Shown here: positions 22,125 through 28,640 of the stretch, piece by piece
Layout of the letters: every line of letters starts with the position of its first letter
Numbering within the stretch: the stretch's first letter is position 1
Program-made: the position numbers and the translations under genes
Assembly: GCA_951802195.1 (NCBI GenBank)
Contig: OX637621.1
Coordinates: 1,708,625 to 1,772,624, forward strand
Direction: 5' to 3'
DNA length: 64,000 nucleotides
Source: Tausonia pullulans
Taxonomy: Eukaryota; Basidiomycota; Tremellomycetes; Cystofilobasidiales; Mrakiaceae
The notes under the pieces: model-generated
The model's database searches: none
What the model saw: the letters and a program-made list of their open reading frames with translations, nothing else
What the model was told of the DNA's origin: nothing

Positions 22125-22218
22125 GGTCGGATGGCCGAGCGGTCTAAGGCGCTAGCTTAAGGTTCTCTTCTGAACTCGCTAGTCTTCACGGGCATGGGTT
22201 CGAATCCCATTCCGATCA
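22125..22218 (+). tRNA. tRNA-Leu (UAA) with 16-nt intron
   Basis: The acceptor stem GGTCGGA pairs with TCCGATC, with discriminator A. The anticodon stem GCTAG/CTAGT flanks a loop with anticodon TAA at 22158-22160. An intron (22162-22177) sits right after position 37, the standard site. A long variable arm and the GGTTCGAATCC B box are present, and TTTT follows within 10 nt. It lies immediately beside the 5' end of the full-length LINE. Confidence 0.93.
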
Positions 22219-22335
22219 TTATATTTTGGCCAGTATCGGCCCCGATATAGTTTCGGAAAGGGATTCAACGGTGGTATCAACAAGGTGCGAGCGGCATGAA
22301 CCTGCAAGATCCAGTTTATTCTGAAGATCCTTCAG

Positions 22336-22466
22336 TCTTTGGTGGTCCAACGGCTAAGATGTCCGCCTGTCAATCAAGCTCCGACTATCCCTGCTCTCTC
22401 ACAGGAACAGGGAAATCAGAGCACAATTGTCCGCGGGAGACCGGGGTTCGACTCCCCGCCAGAGAG
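22336..22466 (+). tRNA. tRNA-Asp (GUC) with 59-nt intron
   Basis: The acceptor TCTTTGG pairs with CCAGAGA, with discriminator G as expected for Asp. The anticodon stem TCCGC/GCGGG encloses CTGTCA, then an intron at 22373-22431 and C38. Removing the 59 nt leaves a normal 72-nt tRNA. The B box GGTTCGACTCC and a T6 terminator follow. The intron is long for a nuclear tRNA and contains complementary CCCTG/CAGGG stretches that could form a stem. Confidence 0.9.
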
Positions 22467-22904
22467 TGCTTTTTTCCTTTGTGTCTTCCTTTTGCAGGAC
22501 GGAGACAGCCCTGGATACAGCCGGCTCCCGTAACAGGACGGGTGGAGACGTTCATGCCGATGCCTCTGCTCCCTATCGCAACGCGGCCGGGCGTCGTCAG
22601 CCAGAGGCGCGGAAACGGGGTGACGCAAGAGAAGGCCAGGGGCTAGCCTGGGAGTGTAGGACGGTCGGGGATGGTGAGGTGGCGAGGTGGGGAGGTGGCG
22701 AGACGGCGAGGTGGCCGAAGTGATGACCGAAGAGACTGGTGGGGCAGCAGCACTGTAGACATCGCGCAGAGATGCGTGCGTCCTCGGTTCTTCAAGCTGT
22801 CTCCCATCTGCCTCTCGCTCCTTGAAGACCCGACCCATCGGCCCCTCCATCAGAGCTCGCATCGGCCTCTGAGCGGGCGGGGGTTTGGTTTTACTGGTGC
22901 TTAA
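22467..22904. other. Spacer between tRNA-Asp and a LINE 3' fragment
   Basis: No gene is supported. A short purine-rich run of GAGGTGGCGAG-like units near 22673-22715 is a weak local repeat. Open frames crossing it are not spliced and match nothing I recognise. Confidence 0.3.
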
Positions 22905-23013
22905 TTTTACTTTTTACTTTTTACTTTTTTATTTCAAAGTCATGAGTTCTACGTAGAGGTCGAGGCGACCCTGTGAGCGATAGCGAGTTGTGGCTAGGTA
23001 GAGGGTGGTCAGA
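22905..23013 (-). mobile_element. Diverged LINE 3'-end fragment (copy 5)
   Basis: The T/A-rich tail near 22905-22935 is followed on the + strand by a diverged version of the LINE 3' UTR (GTCATGAGTTCTACGTAGAGG, then GCGAGTTGTGGCTAGGTAGAG). About 80 nt of 3' UTR are recognisable and the rest is 5'-truncated. It lies about 80 bp upstream of tRNA-Asn in the same leftward orientation as the other LINE 3' ends. Confidence 0.7.
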
Positions 23014-23090
23014 CGCGTGGATAAGCAATCCCGTAGGAGTCGAGGCAAGCGACGAGGACAAGGACGACCATCGGATGCTGCATCTTCTTC

Positions 23091-23163
23091 TCTCGGCTAG
23101 CTCAGTTGGTAGAGCGTCAGACTGTTAATCTGTAGGTCGACGGTTCGAACCCGTCGCTGAGAG
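23091..23163 (+). tRNA. tRNA-Asn (GUU)
   Basis: The acceptor TCTCGGC pairs with GCTGAGA, with discriminator G. A-box TAGCTCAGTTGG and B-box GGTTCGAACCC are perfect, and the anticodon loop carries GTT. There is no intron. CTTTTT follows directly as a pol III terminator. Confidence 0.96.
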
Positions 23164-23661
23164 ACCTTTTTGCGTTTTGATTCGCAGCGGCCGAGTAATG
23201 GTTGGGCGAGTCAAGATGAGAAAGAGCGGCCAGGGTCGGAGCAGGGCTTCGCGGGGGGTGGGGGTTGGTGGTGGTAGTGATGGCGGTGGTGATGGCGGTA
23301 ATGGTGGTGGTGTAGGGTGTTGAGACCGCAGACTAGCATGGCCCTGACTGACGTCTTTCCACCTCGTTCCGTCTTCATCATCGAGTGCGCTTTTGGCTGG
23401 TTCAACGTGTCTGCTGCCTCACGTCGGCTCCAATGACGGACGAAGACCGGTCGTGTGGCAGGCATACCTGCGCGGCGGCGGGGCTGTGCTCTACCTACCA
23501 CCTGCCACTTCTTCGACCTCACGATCGTGTGGAAGCCCGCCGAGCGAGCCCTAAGTCGAGCCAGAGGCGGGAGAACATGCAGAGGCTGGGCAGGCAGGTC
23601 CAGGCTTAGGGAAATCGGCGGGGTCACGTGCCATGACACGACTTGCAAGCTGTCTGTCCTT
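23164..23661. other. Spacer between tRNA-Asn and tRNA-Lys
   Basis: About 0.5 kb without a gene. A trinucleotide-like GGT/GAT-rich patch lies at about 23258-23320 (repeats of GGTGGT and GGCGGT). No LINE sequence is recognised here. Confidence 0.3.
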
Positions 23662-23761
23662 GCCCTGCTAGCTCAATCGGTAGAGCGTCAGACTCTTAGG
23701 CAAGGAACGATCGTCGTCACTGGTGATCTGAAGGTTGGGGGTTCGACCCCCCCGTGGGGCT
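23662..23761 (+). tRNA. tRNA-Lys (CUU) with 27-nt intron
   Basis: The acceptor GCCCTGC pairs with GTGGGGC. The anticodon stem TCAGA/TCTGA surrounds CTCTTA, with anticodon CTT at 23695-23697. The intron 23699-23725 is at the canonical 37/38 site. The B box GGTTCGACCCC and nearby TTTT support a functional gene. Two G-T pairs in the acceptor stem and discriminator T are unusual. Confidence 0.88.
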
Positions 23762-24047
23762 AATGTTTTCCTTTTGGGCCGCCGATGTGTGGCGAGAGAG
23801 AGTGGCGAGAGGGAGCGGCGAGAGGGAGCGTTGGGCACGGCATACTGGAGGCTGAGCGGCCGTTCATTTTTCACCATGCTTGCTAGTCCCAACAGGAACG
23901 GGACGACTGAGGCGGGAGCATGCTGGATCCCGTCGCGGCCACGTCCCTCTCCTAGTTAAAAGTCGGGGGCCCTTCTTTTTGTGCGCGCAGTCAATAGCTG
24001 GGGACTTGGTGTTGACCTCATGTCATGGCCTTCAGACCATTACTGGT

Positions 24048-24142
24048 GCGAGTATGGGACAGTGGTTACTCCGTTGCCCTGCTATATACAGCTGTTTAGG
24101 CAATGCCCTTTGGGTGCGTCGGTTCGAATCCGTCTGCTCGCG
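24048..24142 (+). tRNA. tRNA-Ser (GCU) with 13-nt intron
   Basis: The acceptor GCGAGTA pairs with TGCTCGC, with discriminator G, as in Ser tRNAs. Anticodon GCT is at 24081-24083 and the intron 24085-24097 follows position 37. The long variable arm TGCCCTTTGGGTGC and B box GGTTCGAATCC confirm class II Ser. TTTTT follows after about 7 nt. Confidence 0.92.
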
Positions 24143-24357
24143 CTTCGTTTTTGGCCGCGGTTGCCCCCGATGGGCGAGACTGCTGTTGGCGCTGCTGCCC
24201 AGGTCCGTTTCGAAAGGGGCGCCAACTGTTGGCCATCCTGGCGAGCGGTGTTCCCATGTAGGAGGCTGGCTGTCGGTCTCGACGCGGTGCACGAGGCGAG
24301 AGACGGAAAGCTGATGATGGAAGATCGTCAGGCACCGGGCTCCCGTCTCTGGCCGCA

Positions 24358-24429
24358 GTCGGGATCGTATAATGGTCAGTACAAGGTGTTAACACCGCCT
24401 AGATCCGGGTTCAATTCCCGGTCCTGATA
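24358..24429 (+). tRNA. tRNA-Val (AAC), slightly irregular
   Basis: The acceptor GTCGGGA pairs with TCCTGAT through G-T end and internal wobbles. The D stem is GTAT/GTAC, the anticodon stem AGGTG/CGCCT surrounds TTAACAC with anticodon AAC, and the T arm is CCGGG/CCCGG. Unlike its neighbours it has no T-run within 80 nt downstream and a G1-U72 end, so it may be weakly expressed or a decaying copy. Confidence 0.75.
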
Positions 24430-24457
24430 AGAGATTGAGCCTCAGCTCGGAGACTAT

Positions 24458-24544
24458 TCACGCTGTTCACGCTGTTCACGCTGTTCACGCTGTTCACGCT
24501 GTTCACGCCGTTCACGCCGTTCACGCTGTTCATGCTGTTCATGC
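24458..24544 (+). repeat. 9-bp tandem repeat (TTCACGCTG)n
   Basis: About 9.7 units of a 9-bp motif with a few C/T changes (CCG, ATG variants). It lies between tRNA-Val and tRNA-Ala. The open frame crossing it (repeated HAV) is a by-product of the 9-bp period. Confidence 0.95.
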
Positions 24545-24809
24545 TCTCCACTTTTGCTGCTGTGGCTCAATGCTCAATGCTCGGGCAGGCCGCGGGGTGA
24601 CCGTCGCTACCGACGCACGGCGGCCACCTGCGGTCGAGAAATGGCCCGGACAGCCAGCGAGCAGTGAGCATGCAAGTCTTCTGTTGCACTCTTGCCGAGC
24701 TCGACGCAAACAGGGAACGACCGCCACCCAGTGCCAGCCAGGGGCGGGCAAGATGGCGCGACGGCCAGCTGGTGTGGCGATGGCGGTCGTTGAACACAGA
24801 AGACTGCTC

Positions 24810-24882
24810 GGGGATTTAGCTCAGTTGGTAGAGCGTACGCTTAGCATGTGTAAGGTCATGAGTTCAACTCTTATAGTCTCCA
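24810..24882 (+). tRNA. tRNA-Ala (AGC)
   Basis: The acceptor GGGGATT pairs with AGTCTCC, with discriminator A. A box TAGCTCAGTTGG and anticodon loop TTAGCAT (anticodon AGC) are present. The T arm is ATGAG/CTTAT with loop TTCAACT. TTTTT occurs about 30 nt downstream. The segment GTCATGAGTTC at 24855-24865 is also present in LINE 3' ends. Confidence 0.93.
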
Positions 24883-25274
24883 GCAGGATGCCCCCTTCAC
24901 CGAGGGCGACACTTTTTGTGTTTTTGTTGTGTTTTTGTTGTCTTATTGTTGTGTTTTTAGTTTTAGTTTCGGTTTTGTTTGGCTTTGGATCGTTGGTCGA
25001 AGCCGAGTTCGAGCTGCGAGTCATGGCCATGCTCGAGGACAGGGTTACTGAGATTGCGCCGCTTGCTCAGTGGCTGGCTAGATGCACCAGGCCAATCCCG
25101 ACGCCTTCACGAGGCTTCCGCTCGGCATCTGTCTCTCAGTCCATCGTCCTGGCCGTCCGAGGGTCGCGGAGGGTCGGTCGTGAAAGCGTGTTCGTCTATC
25201 CAACGCGGAAGAGAGACTTGGGTCGACTGTACCGAGCTCCACCGAGCTCCACCGAGCCTCACTGCCAAAATGGA
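24883..25274. other. Spacer between tRNA-Ala(AGC) and tRNA-Phe
   Basis: It contains T-rich TTTTTGTTGTG repeats at 24913-24975, which can terminate pol III from the Ala gene, and then ordinary sequence with no gene recognised. Confidence 0.3.
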
Positions 25275-25347
25275 TGCCTCGAGCCTGGCTCGAACAGGCC
25301 ACCTTACGCTCTTCAGGCGTACGCTCTACCAGATGAGCTATCGAGGC
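25275..25347 (-). tRNA. tRNA-Phe (GAA)
   Basis: On the minus strand the acceptor GCCTCGA pairs perfectly with TCGAGGC, with discriminator A. The anticodon loop CTGAAGA gives GAA within the TACGC/GCGTA stem. The T arm GCCTG/CAGGC is intact. Downstream (lower coordinates) a TTTT follows at once. No intron. Confidence 0.95.
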
Positions 25348-25665
25348 TTACAAGGGACTTGTCGGGAGAAAGGACTAAACCGGAATCAACCGAGCGAGCG
25401 CCGCACCCAGGCCGCCGGTCTCGTACGCGCGCTATCTTGCCATCCGGCGGCGACCTCGTCAGTGTGGGCCTAGATAGAGGAGAAGCTATCGACACTAGTA
25501 ACATGGCTCGGTATGCCATACTGCGCTGTCTGTCGGGACATGAGGACAAAGAGGGCGGGCTGTATGTTAGGCCGGGAATGGCTGTCCTCGCTCGGCCACT
25601 TCACCTCCAAGTGAACCCGCTTGGCTTCCATCCTCGAAGCCAACCTTCCCGGCTGCAAAAGGATG
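25348..25665. other. Spacer between tRNA-Phe and tRNA-Ala(UGC)
   Basis: About 0.3 kb with no gene or known repeat. Both flanking tRNA genes are on the minus strand. Confidence 0.3.
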
Positions 25666-25738
25666 TGGAGGCTATAAGAGTCGAACTCATGACATTTCGC
25701 ATGCAAAGCGAACGCTCTACCAACTGAGCTAAACCCCC
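25666..25738 (-). tRNA. tRNA-Ala (UGC)
   Basis: On the minus strand the acceptor GGGGGTT pairs with AGCCTCC, with discriminator A. The loop TTTGCAT carries TGC within TTCGC/GCGAA. A box is TAGCTCAGTTGG and B box GAGTTCGACTC. TTTT follows within 12 nt. It shares the unusual ATGAG/CTTAT T stem with tRNA-Ala(AGC). Confidence 0.95.
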
Positions 25739-25810
25739 GGAGGCTTGACGATATGTCTGCCGATAACGGTCGATTGGACACCGCGTCACTTCGCTACCCC
25801 GCCCGCTTCC

Positions 25811-26243
25811 CAATGCCGCTCTATCCCTCACGTCCGAAGTGACGCGTCTCACTCCGTCTCGCTCTACAGGCGAAACTCTCTCTCAACAATCTCTCTTCGT
25901 CCCCGGCGCCGCGTCGCCCCTGCCGGCGGGGGTCGCCGGCACTCGCGCCGCCGCAAACTCCCAGCCTAACGCAATCGGCCGCTCATATGCAAACACCGCC
26001 AAACAGGCTCTCCCTACAACCCCAGCTGCGAGGCAACGTAACTCGACTGGCACCCAGCCCCGGTTCACCTTCGCCTTCGGAACCGCTCAACGACCTCCGC
26101 AGGATAATACCCCAATCGCCGCAGCCTTGGCCACCGATCGCGGGAACTGCCCGGCCACGTTCGTCCCTCGAGATACCACTCCCCTCGAGATCTCTTTCGC
26201 AATTCGCAAGTGCGACGAACGGCTGGCTGGCCTGATCCGTCCT
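25811..26243 (+). mobile_element. LINE ORF1 fragment in reverse orientation (copy 6)
   Basis: Rightward sequence corresponds to the ORF1 region 21613-21169 of the full-length element, from NAALSxTSEVTRLTPSR to CDERLxxxIRP. Reading remains open (25839-26246), but both ends of the element are missing. It is the only piece in the opposite orientation. It directly touches the A-tail of the leftward copy 3. Confidence 0.85.
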
Positions 26244-26248
26244 TAAGG

Positions 26249-26823
26249 GACCTTTTTGTTTTTTGTTATTTATTGTATCAAGTCATGAGTTCTAAGTAAA
26301 TGACGAGGTACCCTATGAGAGATGGTGATTCGTAGCTAGATAGAGGGAGAGTGAAAATGAAAGATGGAGTAGAAGGAAAGCAAAAGATGGGTCATGGACA
26401 TAGGCCCTTTAGAGAATGTAAGATGTTAAGATGACCAGCTATATCGAGCGGTGGCTATGGTCTATGGTCTAACCATACTTCCCCACCCCTGACCTGCTTG
26501 TCACCCAGGATCGATGTCGGCGCCGACCGCAGTCCCATCCATCTGGCCACTGCGAGCCATCCACCTCGTGCTCGAATGCCAGTGTGTCTGCCGGATCGTA
26601 GACGCGATCTTGCGGATCTCCTCGTCCGTGGCAGGGTCGAGGGCTGCGATCTTGCTGTACCTCCGCCTCCGGACGAATCGCCATGTCCGGGCTACAAAGA
26701 TGCAGTGGAAGAGGAAGGTCGCCCTCGGCGGCGACGGCGTTGGGCAGACAAGCGTCTGGAGGGACGGAGGATGGATGGGGAGTGAAGGAGAGGCACGTGC
26801 AGCAGCAGCAGACCAGATAGCGC
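26249..26823 (-). mobile_element. 5'-truncated LINE copy (copy 3)
   Basis: A leftward 3' end comprising a T/A-rich tail (26250-26273), the 3' UTR and the last ~115 codons of ORF2. Similarity stops abruptly at 26823, in the sequence equivalent to 16759 of the full copy. Typical 5' truncation. Confidence 0.85.
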
Positions 26824-26844
26824 TTCTTCCACTTGTCTTCAATC

Positions 26845-26930
26845 TTTTTTTGTATTTAAGTCATGAGTTATACGTGGAGAACGAGGTAACCCTATGAGAG
26901 ATAGCGAGTTGTAGCTAGATAGAGGGAGAG
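26845..26930 (-). mobile_element. Very short LINE 3' fragment (copy 4)
   Basis: A T7 tail at 26845-26851 and about 75 nt of the LINE 3' UTR, after which similarity fades at about 26930. It is separated from copy 3 by only 21 bp. It has the same orientation as copies 1-3. Confidence 0.75.
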
Positions 26931-26962
26931 CGGACATGACCGAGCGCGAGATCGTCGGGCGA

Positions 26963-27442
26963 GGCGCCGTGGGAAGAGGGTTGGCCGAACCACTGGGGAT
27001 GGTTGGCCGGACGGCGTGATGGGCGCCGTGAGAGGGGGGGTCGAACCACCGGGATGGTGGTTGGCCGGAAGAGGGTTGGTCGAACCACCGGGGATGGTTG
27101 GCCGGACGGCGTGATGGGCGCCGTGAGAGGGGGGGTCGAACCACCGGGATGGTGGTTGGCCGGAAGAGGGTTGGTCGAACCACCGGGGATGGTTGGCCGG
27201 ACGGCGTGATGGGCGCCGTGAGAGGGGGGGTCGAACCACCGGGATGGTGGTTGGCCGGAAGAGGGTTGGTCGAACCACCGGGGATGGTTGGCCGGACGGC
27301 GTGATGGGCGCCGTGAGAGGGGGGGTCGAACCACCGGGATGGTGGTTGGCCGGAAGAGGGTTGGTCGAACCACCGGGGATGGTTGGCCGGACGGCGTGAT
27401 GGGCGCCGTGAGAGGGGGGGTCGAACCACCGGGATGGTGGTT
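26963..27442. repeat. 95-bp minisatellite, about 4.7 units
   Basis: Nearly identical 95-bp units begin near 26997, 27092, 27187, 27282 and 27377 (the last partial), preceded by a degenerate piece. Each unit contains two copies of GGTCGAACCACC; read on the minus strand this gives GGTTCGACC, similar to the internal B box of tRNA genes. All open frames over the array on both strands are repeats of this unit and are not genes. Confidence 0.95.
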
Positions 27443-27534
27443 CAATCCATATAATTATTTCAAGGTCACCGAGAAACTGGGCGGGGTCCTATCTGACAAT
27501 ACAAACTGACCATCACACATCAGACAATGTTCTC

Positions 27535-27606
27535 TCCCTTGTTGTCTAGCGGTCATGATATGACGCTTTCACCGTCAAGGCCCGGGTTCGACTCCCGGCA
27601 GGGGAA
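27535..27606 (+). tRNA. tRNA-Glu (UUC)
   Basis: The acceptor TCCCTTG pairs with CAGGGGA, with discriminator A. The anticodon stem TGACG/CGTCA surrounds CTTTCAC with anticodon TTC. B box GGTTCGACTCC is perfect, and T7 follows at once. No intron. It begins 92 bp after the minisatellite. Confidence 0.95.
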
Positions 27607-27867
27607 TATTTTTTGCACTGTGCAGCCAGACTTGTTATTGTTTTGACGGGAAACTAGAGCTGGCCTTTGGGTGTCATTACGCATCTGGTGGATCTCTGCA
27701 ACAGCTCTTATCCATCAAGGCTAAAACCTCAGAAGAATTCTCTCTTAGAACAGCAATACGAGCCCTATATCTTCATAAAACGATGAATGACTGGGCCGAG
27801 ACTGTCCGCAGCCTTCTCAAAGCCGCTGGAAGGGTGGCGTTCGTAGCAGTTCATCGCCTCTCATACT

Positions 27868-27940
27868 GGTCCATTGGCCCAGTTGGTAAGGCGTGCCCTT
27901 CCTAAGGGTAAGATCGGCGGTTCGAACCCGTCATGGATCT
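27868..27940 (+). tRNA. tRNA-Arg (CCU)
   Basis: The acceptor GGTCCAT pairs with ATGGATC. The anticodon stem TGCCC/GGGTA surrounds TTCCTAA with anticodon CCT. The T arm GGCGG/CCGTC has loop TTCGAAC. ATTTTC follows after about 10 nt. No intron. It is the last tRNA of the cluster. Confidence 0.92.
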
Positions 27941-28640
27941 AGAGGTAAATATTTTCACCGCTTACTAGCGTAGTTAAAGTTTTGCTGCATTGTTGATGGC
28001 TAAACAGATGGAAGCCGTTGTACCTGACGACGGCGCGCACCCCCTGCTCGCTTTGTCTTGCACCCCTCGGAAAATCCAAATTGGAAAGCACTGATGTTTC
28101 TTGGCTCTTCCCCTTCAACAGTTCAACTTATCGAGCTCGCTTGAGTGATCCTGTAGCGCCGTACAGTCAAGCAGCGACCGAATTCTAGGGATGAGGTAAC
28201 GTGCACGGATCGACGGTCGACGACTTTGGGAACCCCTTCAAATCGATTCCACCAGCCCGACCTTTCAGTTTTGCCTCTCGCCTTTTGCAAGAACCTTACT
28301 TGCCTTACCAGGGCCTCGCCAGCACCGCACTCTACTCTATCCCGTCTGTCCGATCTCGGCTGCCCGGACCAGCCCCTCGGAGTCGGATCGACCTGTACGT
28401 CTGAGGTCAGCTGGCCAACCTCGCTCTGCCCTGACCTTTCTTCCCAGAATATGGGCACTGATTCAGCCCAGTGCCCTTAGACTTTTTAGTCCAGCCAGCC
28501 CTAGCCAACTCGAGCGCGCGTGATGGTCTGTCCCGCCTTCTCTCACCCAGTCCCTTTCCGCTTTTCACCCCGAATGGTGACGAAGAGAACCCTTTTCTTC
28601 ACAGCCATTAAGGTCGGCGCCCTGCGACGGCGGAGCTCAA
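27941..28640. other. Intergenic region after tRNA cluster
   Basis: About 0.7 kb with no recognised gene or repeat. The last 150 bp (CT-rich) are the probable promoter of the following gene. An ATG at 28574 could extend that gene only through an unproven splice. Confidence 0.35.

Noticed and set aside
24435-25727. A 430-codon rightward frame in the tRNA cluster
   Set aside because: It runs through three tRNA genes on both strands and the 9-bp repeat, with a repeated HAV start. It is a by-product of repeat and tRNA sequence.
26839-27509. Several overlapping frames with repeated Pro/Arg/Trp blocks on both strands
   Set aside because: They simply translate the 95-bp minisatellite in different frames.
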